Origin: Helicobacter muridarum
GTDB taxonomy: Bacteria; Campylobacterota; Campylobacteria; Campylobacterales; Helicobacteraceae
NCBI RefSeq assembly: GCF_000765805.2
Contig: NZ_JRPD02000006.1
Coordinates: 1 to 64,000 of the forward strand
Length of the DNA: 64,000 nt
Direction of reading: 5' to 3'
Position 1 is the first letter of the stretch. Each line of letters begins with the position of its first letter. The notes beneath the pieces are model-generated. The model was not told where the DNA came from and made no database searches. It was given only the letters and a program-made list of their open reading frames with translations. Below, piece after piece: positions 20,907 through 29,562 of the stretch. Both the position numbers and the translations under genes were made by a program.

Positions 20907-20971
20907 TTTGATAATGTAATTATGTCTATTAAGGAATGACTACATAAATGCTAATGCTTAGGAGAATTTAA

Positions 20972-22087
20972 ATGATTGCTGAAATGATTAAAAGTGATGA
21001 TAATGCAAAGACTTTAGTAATGCAACATGACACTCATAGCAACACTCCTATTTTATATTTAGTATTGCCTGCTTTTAACGAAGAGGAAGTTATAGAAAAA
21101 ACTTTAGACGTATTATCAAATAAACTTTGTGCATTGATTGCTGAAGGTATCATCGCTATTCAGAGCTCTATTGTAATCATTGATGATGGAAGTAGGGATA
21201 GAACTTGGGATATTATTAAGAATAAAGCTAAAATCAATGCGCAACCTCTTCAATCAATTAACAATTATGATATTCAATTAAACAATAGTTCTATAAATTC
21301 TACCAAGATAAATATTCAATCACCACATATAGTCGCTCTCAAGCTTTCCCGTAATTTTGGGCATCAAAATGCTCTTTTAGCTGGTTTGCACTATGCTACT
21401 AATAAATGTGATTGCTCAATTAGTATGGATTGCGATTTACAACAAGATGAAGAAAAAATATTTGAATTTATAGAGAAATTTAATCACGGCAGTGATATTG
21501 TGATGGGCGTTAGAAATGATAGGCAAGGAGATTCTGGATTCAAAAAGTATAGTGCGCTTGGGTTTTACTGGTTAATGCAATCATTAGGCGTAAAAATCGT
21601 AAGAAATCATGCTGATTTTAGATTGCTAAGCAATAAGGCATTGCAACATTTAGCAAGTTATACAGAGTTTCATTTTTTCTTGCGTGCTCTAGTGCTTGAT
21701 ATGGGATTTAAACAAGATGTTGTGTATTTTGATGTCAAACCTCGTTTTGCAGGAAGTTCTAAATATTCATTATCAAAGATGCTTGCATTTGCATGGAATG
21801 GTATTACTAGTTTTTCTATTAAGCCCTTGCGTATAGTTAGCACGCTTGGAGCTATGATATTCTTGTTATCAATATTTTTTGGTTTGTATGCATTATATGT
21901 TAAATTCTTTACCAATAATGCTGTATATGGATGGGCATCCACTTTGATTCTACTTTGCTTTTTTAGCGGATTGCAGTTGTTGAGTTTGGGAATTATTGGA
22001 GAATATATTGGAAAGATGTATCAAGAAGTTAAAGCTAGACCAAAGTATTGTATAGATGAAATCTTAGATTCTAAAAGGATTGAATAA
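20972..22087 (+). CDS. GtrB/DPM1-type family 2 glycosyltransferase
   Basis: Membrane-anchored glycosyltransferase expected to load a sugar onto undecaprenyl phosphate for envelope glycan modification. The 371 residues show the GT2 fold with LPAFNEEE, IDDGSRD and the metal-binding MDCDLQQD. The RFAGSSKYSLSKM segment and two C-terminal transmembrane helices are typical of GtrB/DPM1-like enzymes. A Q/N/S-rich insertion of about 35 residues lies between DDGSRD and VALKLSRNFGHQ. The sugar cannot be told from sequence, and no flippase or acceptor transferase gene is next to it. Confidence 0.88.
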   Translation: MIAEMIKSDDNAKTLVMQHDTHSNTPILYLVLPAFNEEEVIEKTLDVLSNKLCALIAEGIIAIQSSIVIIDDGSRDRTWDIIKNKAKINAQPLQSINNYDIQLNNSSINSTKINIQSPHIVALKLSRNFGHQNALLAGLHYATNKCDCSISMDCDLQQDEEKIFEFIEKFNHGSDIVMGVRNDRQGDSGFKKYSALGFYWLMQSLGVKIVRNHADFRLLSNKALQHLASYTEFHFFLRALVLDMGFKQDVVYFDVKPRFAGSSKYSLSKMLAFAWNGITSFSIKPLRIVSTLGAMIFLLSIFFGLYALYVKFFTNNAVYGWASTLILLCFFSGLQLLSLGIIGEYIGKMYQEVKARPKYCIDEILDSKRIE

Positions 22088-22402
22088 ATGCTAATATGTT
22101 TTTACTTGCCATATAAATTCAAGATTTCATATTGCAAAGTTTAGAATATCGAGCCATTATTATTGAGAGTTATAACTTAAGCAATCTACACTATCGTATT
22201 AAGCAAACTTTGTGTTAAATAGTGTAAGTGTCCGATGCTAATTTTTGTAAGGATAAATATATATTTTATATTATTCTTCATATTTGGTTTTGATTGTGCC
22301 TAGCGCATAATTTCATATATTATGAATACATAAATCTATTAATAAAAGAGCAAGGAAAAAGATTCTATTCTTGCTGTTATGTCTTACCTGATATTAGTCA
22401 TT

Positions 22403-22483
22403 TTGTCATTCTGAACCTGCTTTAGCAGGTGAAGAATCTCTATTGATTAGATGTTTCACATTTTGCAATGCTCAACATGACAA
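22403..22483. repeat. short dispersed-repeat-like element with inverted ends
   Basis: The segment starts TTGTCATTCTGA and ends CAACATGACAA, so its ends TTGTCAT and ATGACAA are inverted. Inside is a hairpin, ACCTGC TTTA GCAGGT (22415-22430), followed by GAAGAATCTC. A related degraded copy lies near 49345-49461. Such TGTCATTCTGA...GAATCTC elements are common intergenic repeats in bacteria. I see no transposase. Confidence 0.55.
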
Positions 22484-22852
22484 GAGGGTGGTAGCCATTC
22501 TTAAGGCTTTATCCACAGAATCTTTAACTCGCTCTTTAAATTTTTCACTTTCGCTTTGTTCAAGTTCAGTATATAAAGTAGTGGTTCAATATAATAATGT
22601 GGCGGGCAGCTCAATAGGTAAAGTAATTACTACTAAATAACAAGAGTTTAGCAACTAAACAACAAAAATGTATCTTAAATAACAAGGAATTTGATAAATA
22701 CGACTTTCTTCACATTGATACAAAGCATTTTACGCAAAGAACAAAGATTAAGATTTTGGTTAGCTTTGAGAATCTATAATCCTTGCAAATGTCAATATAC
22801 TATATTACTTGATGATACAATTTACCTAGACTTAATATATTAGGCTTATTAT

Positions 22853-23113
22853 TTAAAAGACAAGCAAATTATTGCTTTTTATATTTGTAGAGATAAAGAA
22901 TTTAGCCCATTTATAAAAAAGCACTTTTGGAGAGAAAAGATATTTTGTAGCAATGGATTCTTTGTTTGTAATCATAAACAAGCAAATCGGCAAACAAATC
23001 ATAAAAACAATTAAACTTACAATAGGAAATCCAGGATAATTACTTGCTATGCCTTTATTTAGCCTAACTGCTAAAGTAACTAGGCTAAATGCTTGGGAGG
23101 GGAAATATATTTT
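22853..23113 (-). other. minus-strand open stretch with a hydrophobic segment, possible gene remnant
   Basis: About 86 codons are open on the minus strand between two stops. The translation includes a hydrophobic stretch (PIVSLIVFMICLPICLFMI) flanked by polar sequence, which looks protein-like rather than random. There is no good start codon and no ribosome site, and I recognise no family. It may be the 3' part of a decayed membrane-protein gene. Confidence 0.3.
23058..23089. promoter_or_regulatory. 9-base inverted repeat upstream of the CusA-type gene
   Basis: TTTAGCCTA (23058-23066) and TAGGCTAAA (23081-23089) are perfect inverted repeats separated by 14 bases, about 137 bases before the pump start. 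It could be an operator for a metal sensor or a transcript hairpin. No regulator gene lies beside it. Confidence 0.4.
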
Positions 23114-23225
23114 TTAATTCTCATTTCTAAATTAATTCTACTTTAATATTAAAATACGAGCTAAATATAAGCTTACTAGACTAGATTGCCTTATTAATCT
23201 CTAATACTACAAAAAAAGGATAGGG

Positions 23226-26200
23226 ATGATAGATTCCATTATTTCTTATAGTGTCAAGAATAGAATTATTGTTGTGCTTATGGTTATAGTGCTTACAGGG
23301 ATTTCTTTATTTTCTATCCAAAAGCTTAGGCTTGATGCTTTGCCAGATTTGAGCCCACCGCAAGTTGTTATTGAGATTAATTTCCCTAGTCAAGGACCAA
23401 AGATTATTCAAGATCAAGTAACCTATCCTCTAGTTAGCGAGCTTATGGCGATTTCTGGTGTAGAAACAGTGCGTGGAATTTCTGGTTATGAAAGTGGGCT
23501 TATTTATGTGATTTTCAAAGATAAGACGGATTTATATTGGGCTAGAAGCAGGATATTAGAGCAGCTAAATCAAGTTCAAAATATTCCTTCAAATGTAAAA
23601 ATTACATTGGGCAGTGATTCTACAAGTGTGGGATGGGCATATCAATATGTACTTAATTCTACAAGTAAAAATCTAGCAGAATTAAAGAGCTTACAGGATT
23701 TTTACTATAAATATGCTTTGCTTGGTATTGATGGGGTAAGTGAAGTGGCTAGCATAGGCGGATTTCTGCAAAACTATGAAGTTAGAATCGATAATTCCAA
23801 GCTACTGCGTTATGATTTAAGCTTGAAAGAAATAGTAGATTCTATATCTCGTGCAAATAATGATAGCGGTGGAGGCGTAATTATAGAGGGCGGATTTGAG
23901 AAGATTATTCGAGCAAATGGTTATATAAAGAATGAAGAGGATTTAGAAAAAACATTAGTCAAAATGCAAGGCAATATTCCAATTACATTAGGAGATGTAG
24001 CAGATGTTGTCCTTGTTCCAAAGCCTAGGAGAGGTGTAGCAGATGTAAATGGCAATAGAGAGGTTGTAGGCGGTATTGTCATGGTGAAATATAATGGTAA
24101 TACATATGATACGCTCAATAAAATCAAAGAAAAAATCGCATCGCTAAATGCCAATAATCCAGAAGTGCAAATAGAATCAGTTTATGATAGGAGCGAGCTT
24201 ATACAAAAGGCAATCCTTAGCCTAATCTCTACACTAATTGAAGAAAGCATTATTGTTTTAATTGTAAGTTTAATATTTTTGTTACATTTAAGAAGTGCGT
24301 TAGTAGTGGTTATCACATTGCCATTGTGTGTGCTTTTCAGTGCACTATTAATGTGGATATTTAATATTGAATCTACCATCATGAGCTTAGGTGGTATTGC
24401 TATTGCTATTGGTGCTATGGTTGATGCTGCTATTGTAATGATTGAAAATGCACATAAGAATCTATGCCTATCAAACCAGAAAAATGGCAATTCTACATTG
24501 CCTAATGTATCTGTGCTTGATAATATTAGGCGACAAGATATTATTATTCAGAGTGCAAAACAAGTAGGCTCTCCTATATTCTTTGCCCTTATGATTGTTG
24601 TTGTTTCATTTTTACCTATATTTGCCTTAAATGGACAAGAGGAAAGACTTTTTGCACCACTAGCATATACAAAAACATTTGCTATGTTGATTGGGGCTGT
24701 GCTTTCTATTACTGTTGTGCCGTTATTAATGCTTGTATTTATAAGAGGTAAGATAATAAGTGAGGAAAATAATCCAATTAATAGATTTTGCATTTGGGCA
24801 TATAGTAAGTTTTTGCTTATTTCTTTGCGCTTAAAATGGCTATTTCTTGGAGTCTGCATTCTTATGTTGGGGTTGGGATATTTTGTATATAAAAATATGA
24901 ATTGGGAATTCATGCCCCAAATCAATGAGGGTGTAATCATGTATATGCCTGTTAGCAATGTTGCTCCAAGCATTGATACTAGCCTTGCATATCTGCAAAA
25001 GGTCGATTCTATCATTAAAAGTTTTGATGAGGTGGAAATGGTCTTTGGTAAGGCAGGTAGAGCAAATACTACAAGCGATCCAGCACCCTTATCTATGTTA
25101 GAGGTGTATATTCATCTAAAGCCGGAGTTTAGGTTTGATTCTAAGAAGTGGGCATTATTGCGTGATAAATTAGAATCAAAGCTAAAGATAGCGGGCATTA
25201 CAAACTCATGGACATATCCAATTCGTGGACGCACGGATATGTTGCTTACAGGTATTCGCACACCGCTTGGCATCAAAATCTATGGCAGTGATACACAAAT
25301 ACTGCAACAATTATCTATTGATATGGAATCAAAATTAAAGTCTATGAATGAGAGCCTTTCGGTCTTTGCAGAAAGAGCAAATAGTGGATATTATATTGAT
25401 ATTGATATAAATGATTCTAAATTAGCACGTTATGGAGTAAGCAAAGATTCTATATTTTCTACCATTAATCTAGCATTAGGAGGTGTTGAAATTACCAAGA
25501 AGATTAATGGTATAGAAAACTATCCTATTTCATTGCGATTGCAAGACATACAGCGCAATGACATAGAATCCATTAAAGAGCTTTATATTAAAACAGCTCT
25601 AGGATTTAGACCCTTAAGAGAGTTGGCAAATATTTCTTATGCTAGTGCGCCTATGGAATTGAAGAGTGAAAAGGGATTAAGTGTGAATTTCATATATATT
25701 ACACCAAAGGAGGGAGTAAGTGCTAAAGCCTACAAGCAAAAGGCTATACGAATCTTACAAGATGTTACACTTCCTAATGGTTATTATTATGAATTTAGCG
25801 GAGAGAGTGAGTATATAGAAAAAGCACTTGGGACATTGAAATATATTATTCCATTAAGTCTTTTTGTCATTTTTGTCCTGATATTTTTTGCTCTAAAAAA
25901 TTGGGGCTATACTTTGCTTTGTTTTTTCTCCCTTCCCTTTGCTATCCTTGGAGGATTATTAGCAATTGATTACTTAGGATTTAATCTAAGTATTGCCGGC
26001 GTTGTTGGGCTTTTAGCATTGCTTGGTGTTGCAAGTGAGACAAGCATTGTTATGTTGCTATATCTTGAGCAAAGCTTTAATGATGCAAAAGATAAATTTT
26101 TTGTTAGTGAGGTTAATTCTAGCAGCAATAATCAACCTCTTGATTCTGCAAAATTTAGAACTCTTCGCTCAAATTGGCTAGAAATATTGCAAGAGTGTGT

Positions 26201-26417
26201 TTTGAGTGGTGCAGCAAAACGAGTTAGACCAAAGCTTATGACAGCATTAAGCATTATTGCGTCATTATCTCCTATTATGTTCTCCCATGGTGTGGGAAGC
26301 GAGATTATGCGCGCTATTGCTGCCCCTATGCTAGGTGGTATGATAACTAGCACTTTGCTTACGCTTTTTATCATTCCTATATGTTTCTACTTGATTAAAA
26401 GGAAAGAGCTTAGTTGA
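23226..26417 (+). CDS. cusA: CusA-type heavy-metal RND efflux pump
   Basis: Inner-membrane proton-driven exporter of the HME-RND family, 1063 residues with the usual two halves of transmembrane helices and large periplasmic loops. GAMVDAAIVMIENAHK (397-411) carries the proton-relay Asp400. The three methionines of the E. coli CusA periplasmic metal site have counterparts at Met574 (MYMP), Met624 (APLSM) and Met672 (TDML), so Cu(I)/Ag(I) is a better guess than Zn/Co/Cd. The ATG follows AAAAGGATAGGG. No membrane-fusion protein or outer-membrane channel gene adjoins it, so partners must be encoded elsewhere. The TolC/MacA pair 31 kb away is of a different type. Confidence 0.92.
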   Translation: MIDSIISYSVKNRIIVVLMVIVLTGISLFSIQKLRLDALPDLSPPQVVIEINFPSQGPKIIQDQVTYPLVSELMAISGVETVRGISGYESGLIYVIFKDKTDLYWARSRILEQLNQVQNIPSNVKITLGSDSTSVGWAYQYVLNSTSKNLAELKSLQDFYYKYALLGIDGVSEVASIGGFLQNYEVRIDNSKLLRYDLSLKEIVDSISRANNDSGGGVIIEGGFEKIIRANGYIKNEEDLEKTLVKMQGNIPITLGDVADVVLVPKPRRGVADVNGNREVVGGIVMVKYNGNTYDTLNKIKEKIASLNANNPEVQIESVYDRSELIQKAILSLISTLIEESIIVLIVSLIFLLHLRSALVVVITLPLCVLFSALLMWIFNIESTIMSLGGIAIAIGAMVDAAIVMIENAHKNLCLSNQKNGNSTLPNVSVLDNIRRQDIIIQSAKQVGSPIFFALMIVVVSFLPIFALNGQEERLFAPLAYTKTFAMLIGAVLSITVVPLLMLVFIRGKIISEENNPINRFCIWAYSKFLLISLRLKWLFLGVCILMLGLGYFVYKNMNWEFMPQINEGVIMYMPVSNVAPSIDTSLAYLQKVDSIIKSFDEVEMVFGKAGRANTTSDPAPLSMLEVYIHLKPEFRFDSKKWALLRDKLESKLKIAGITNSWTYPIRGRTDMLLTGIRTPLGIKIYGSDTQILQQLSIDMESKLKSMNESLSVFAERANSGYYIDIDINDSKLARYGVSKDSIFSTINLALGGVEITKKINGIENYPISLRLQDIQRNDIESIKELYIKTALGFRPLRELANISYASAPMELKSEKGLSVNFIYITPKEGVSAKAYKQKAIRILQDVTLPNGYYYEFSGESEYIEKALGTLKYIIPLSLFVIFVLIFFALKNWGYTLLCFFSLPFAILGGLLAIDYLGFNLSIAGVVGLLALLGVASETSIVMLLYLEQSFNDAKDKFFVSEVNSSSNNQPLDSAKFRTLRSNWLEILQECVLSGAAKRVRPKLMTALSIIASLSPIMFSHGVGSEIMRAIAAPMLGGMITSTLLTLFIIPICFYLIKRKELS

Positions 26418-26530
26418 TTGTAGATTTAGATTCTATCTATTTGGCTTCATAGTATATGTATTTGAATTTTAGTAGAGTTGATTAAAAAATAATAATAGAA
26501 TAATGAATAATTAAGAATAATTAATTTAAA

Positions 26531-26998
26531 TCATTTCTCAAGTGAGAAAATAACTCTAGCTGGAGCATTCTTCTTTCCTACAACATCTGCGTAGTTTCCA
26601 TCTCCTGTTAATATAATCTCATCACCTCTTAGTGTATTTGGCTTGCCAATTTCTTGCACAAAGGCATCATCATAGAATCTATACTCATCTTTAATCACAT
26701 TATAAATTAACCTCTTGCTTTTACCCCTTAGCTCGCGGTTATCATCAGTGATCAATGTAAATTTCACATTCCCTTTTGCTTCATATGATATTGGCTTTCT
26801 TTCCTTATCAGTATATACGATGACTGTATCGGCATTTAAGGTATCTCTACCTTTTGTTATCTTTACATTGCCTGTAATTGTTGTGGTATTGCCGACGCTC
26901 TTGAATTGCTGGGCTACTATATCAATAGTATCTTTTTTACTGTTGGCATGGCAAATTTCAAGAAACAATATTATAAAAAGGATTCTATATATCATCAT
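26531..26998 (-). CDS. lptA: LPS transport periplasmic protein LptA
   Basis: Periplasmic bridge protein carrying lipopolysaccharide from inner to outer membrane. The 155 residues start with a signal peptide (about 1-18, hydrophobic, ending CHA-N). An OstA-like beta-jellyroll pattern follows, with TITGNVKITKGRDTLNADTV and later LRGKSKRLIYN. It is 18 bases downstream of lptC on the same strand, the usual order. Confidence 0.88.
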   Translation of the reverse strand: MMIYRILFIILFLEICHANSKKDTIDIVAQQFKSVGNTTTITGNVKITKGRDTLNADTVIVYTDKERKPISYEAKGNVKFTLITDDNRELRGKSKRLIYNVIKDEYRFYDDAFVQEIGKPNTLRGDEIILTGDGNYADVVGKKNAPARVIFSLEK

Positions 26999-27016
26999 TA
27001 ACCCTTATTCTTGTTA

Positions 27017-27586
27017 TTAGTTACTTTTATGATTGAAGTTTAGGATTTGGGAATGTATATCCTTAGCTATGATTGTATCAGTTTTTTTATCATAAAGTAT
27101 ATCCTTGCCATTTGTTATTCCTTGTGTGTTTGTGATTCTAAAATTTCCGCTTCCAGTGAATATTTGAGTATCAACATTATAAACACCAGCTTCTGAAAAA
27201 AAATTAATATTATGGAAATTGTTATATTCTACACCTAGCGGAAAGTCGTAGGTATCTCCTTGATGAATAGCTTCTGTTCCTCTTAGTATTTCAATAGACT
27301 TAGCAGAATCTTCTGTTAGTCGTTTAATCTCAAAGTCATTATATATTTCTTTGTTTTCATATCTGTTGGCAACTTCGCCGCTTACCTCAGTACTCATATA
27401 TTCTTTGCCTATTTCGTATAGCTTCCAATTATGGAACTCCAACAACGATATATTTTCTTGTTTATTGTTATATTGATTTACAGAAATATCAAAAATAAAA
27501 AATGAAGTAAATGTTAGTGCGATCAAGCATACAAAAAATATTACAATAGGATTTAATTGTTTCCATATATTTCGTAATGTTTGCAT
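27017..27586 (-). CDS. lptC: LPS export protein LptC
   Basis: Bitopic inner-membrane component of the Lpt machine: a single N-terminal helix (about 14-32) and a periplasmic beta-rich domain. The 189 residues match the family, with repeating patterns such as VYNVDTQIFTGSGNFRITN and DILYDKKTDTIIAKD. It lies directly upstream of lptA. The divergent MFS gene begins about 130 bases away, leaving room for two promoters. Confidence 0.85.
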   Translation of the reverse strand: MQTLRNIWKQLNPIVIFFVCLIALTFTSFFIFDISVNQYNNKQENISLLEFHNWKLYEIGKEYMSTEVSGEVANRYENKEIYNDFEIKRLTEDSAKSIEILRGTEAIHQGDTYDFPLGVEYNNFHNINFFSEAGVYNVDTQIFTGSGNFRITNTQGITNGKDILYDKKTDTIIAKDIHSQILNFNHKSN

Positions 27587-27715
27587 ATCAAGCCTTAGCC
27601 ATTTGTTTATGTTTAGTAGAAATTGTATAACAATTTGTTTATAAATCTCTATATTTTGATATACTTTTAAGCTTTTTGTATAATTTAAGATTACTCTATA
27701 TTGTCAAGGTATGCT

Positions 27716-28909
27716 ATGCCTAGTCCAAAACGCACTATAAAATCCATGAATGCTCTTTTTATAGGCATGTCATTCTTATTTATTGGCAACTCATTGATTG
27801 TAAGCTCCGTTGGGGTTATCTTAAAGAGTTCGGGCATGAGTGAAATAGCTATTGGAGCTATTAGTTCATGTTTCTTTATTGGTGCGTTAGTTGCAACAAT
27901 TGCTGGGCATAGGATTATCTCGCGTGTAGGACATATACGCTCTTTTGGTATATTTGCGGCACTTTTTGCTATTGCCAGCTTATTGCATAGTCTTTTTGAT
28001 GAGCTTTATTTATGGGCTATTTTTAGATTATTGCTCGGATTTTGTTACTACGGTGTATTAATGGTTATAGAATCTTGGCTTAACGAGAAAGCAAAAAACT
28101 CTGTAAGATCTAGGGTGCTAGGCTTTTATGAAGTAGTTTATTATATAGCTTCAGGGTTTGGGGTGTTAATTATTGCTCTAAATTTAGAGACACATTCTGT
28201 ATTTATAATCGGCGCATGCCTTATTATGTTTTCTACTTTACCATTATATTTGATACGGATAAAAGAGCCTCTACTTCCAGAAAAAACCCCAATATCTTTA
28301 CCTAAGATCTTAGATATAGCTCCTTTAGCCCTTGTTACAAGCTTTATAGCCGGTATGCTTGTGAATGGATTTTTCTCTATGGCAAGCGTATTTATATTGT
28401 TACAAGGTTTTGATGCTAGGACTGTATCCTACTTTATTGCATCGGCTATGTTTGGTGGTTTCATAGCACAAACTAGCATAGGTTTTGTATCTGATAGGCT
28501 TGGTAGGAAATTTGCTATTATGCTCTGCGCGGGGCTTGGTTTTTGCGTTATGTTGTTATTTGCTCTACTAAATTTATCATTTATATTTCAATGTATTTTG
28601 GCTGTATTCTTAGGTGGTGGAATATTCTGCCTTTATGCCCTAGCACTTGCTAGGGCAAATGATATGCTAACTGATAAGAATAAGGCTGTTGAGCTAGGTC
28701 GTGCTGTGTTATTTTGTTATTCTCTAGGCTCTTTGTTTGCGCCTCTACTTTTGGGTGTGTTAATGCAATATCTTGGATTTCATGGATTTATTTGGTTTTA
28801 CTTATTGGCACTTGCATTTTGCTTTATATTCGCTATTAATAAGCCAAATATCTTAAAGCCTAAGAAATACAAAAGTAATCCGGGTAATATGGTAATGCTT
28901 GATGAATAA
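27716..28909 (+). CDS. major facilitator superfamily transporter
   Basis: Twelve-helix MFS carrier of 397 residues. The first loop and helix motifs include GHRIISRVGH and FLLGFCYYGVLMVIESWLN. The ESWLN segment is reminiscent of the YcaD-like subgroup. The second half has GFVSDRLGRKFAI, the classical MFS loop motif. A TTG at 27701 is possible, but the ATG at 27716 has AAGG six bases upstream. Substrate unknown. It lies divergent from lptC-lptA with no obvious functional link. Confidence 0.85.
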   Translation: MPSPKRTIKSMNALFIGMSFLFIGNSLIVSSVGVILKSSGMSEIAIGAISSCFFIGALVATIAGHRIISRVGHIRSFGIFAALFAIASLLHSLFDELYLWAIFRLLLGFCYYGVLMVIESWLNEKAKNSVRSRVLGFYEVVYYIASGFGVLIIALNLETHSVFIIGACLIMFSTLPLYLIRIKEPLLPEKTPISLPKILDIAPLALVTSFIAGMLVNGFFSMASVFILLQGFDARTVSYFIASAMFGGFIAQTSIGFVSDRLGRKFAIMLCAGLGFCVMLLFALLNLSFIFQCILAVFLGGGIFCLYALALARANDMLTDKNKAVELGRAVLFCYSLGSLFAPLLLGVLMQYLGFHGFIWFYLLALAFCFIFAINKPNILKPKKYKSNPGNMVMLDE

Positions 28910-29018
28910 ACTTCTAGTATTCTTTTTGCTTTTCCATTATATGAAGTTTTAGATTTTTTATACTTTTTATCCCCATTTTATAATGAGATTAGGAATCTTT
29001 TCAATGATTATGCATGTA

Positions 29019-29480
29019 TTATTTTGTTCCAAATATTTCCTTGTAAAAAAATATAATTAGCCCTATTATGATAATTGAAAGCCCTAGGATTTTTTGCCAT
29101 GATATATGCTTTATTTCTAAACCAAATGCCCCTATATTATCAAGTATTAAACCCATGATTAGCTGTCCTATAAGAACGATTATAAACATATTGATAAGTC
29201 CTATTTTTGGTGCCACTAGCGTTGTTCCAAAAACAAAAAATGCTCCCAAGATTCCACCTAAGAATTTCCACCAGCTTTGATTTGATAAGTTTTTTATACT
29301 ATTTAGATTTAGATCTCCGTTTATACTAGCAACTAATATTAAGCAAATGCTACCTACCACAAATGAAACAGTGGCTGCCATAATGAAAGAATTTTCTATG
29401 CTTTTAGCTAAAGAAGCATTAATTGGTGCTTGGATAGCAATAGTAAGCCCTATGGTGAAAGCCATTATATAGTAAAACAA
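29019..29480 (-). CDS. YdcZ-type (DUF606) small DMT transporter
   Basis: 153 residues forming five hydrophobic helices, half the size of a normal drug/metabolite transporter, which is typical of the YdcZ/DUF606 family. Motifs include an N-terminal AIQAPINASLAK segment and GALGAFFVFG-like sequence in the middle (GILGAFFVFGTT). Such proteins likely act as dimers. Substrate unknown. The gene ends facing the MFS gene. Confidence 0.82.
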   Translation of the reverse strand: MFYYIMAFTIGLTIAIQAPINASLAKSIENSFIMAATVSFVVGSICLILVASINGDLNLNSIKNLSNQSWWKFLGGILGAFFVFGTTLVAPKIGLINMFIIVLIGQLIMGLILDNIGAFGLEIKHISWQKILGLSIIIIGLIIFFYKEIFGTK

Positions 29481-29562
29481 TAACTCCCCCTTTTTAAGTA
29501 AATTGCCTATATGGTCATTAGTTTAACTATGTTATAGAATCTAATCTATTTTCATAGTCAAT

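Larger units (their letters stand above)
22088..23225. other. 1.1-kb intergenic region before the RND pump gene
   Basis: No convincing gene. It contains a dispersed repeat-like element (22403-22483), a minus-strand open stretch without a clear start (22853-23113), and a 9-base dyad (23058-23089), entered separately. The rest is A+T-rich. A 65-codon open frame across 22443-22640 begins inside the repeat-like element, has no ribosome site and is probably not a gene. Confidence 0.6.

Noticed and set aside
22600-22635. GGCGGGCAGCTCAATAGGTAAAG, which looks like the 5' half of a tRNA with a D-arm
   Set aside because: No anticodon stem, TPsiC arm or matching acceptor strand follows; taken as chance similarity.
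22443-22640. 65-codon plus-strand ORF
   Set aside because: It begins inside the repeat-like element, has no ribosome site, and its translation looks unlike a protein of this genome.
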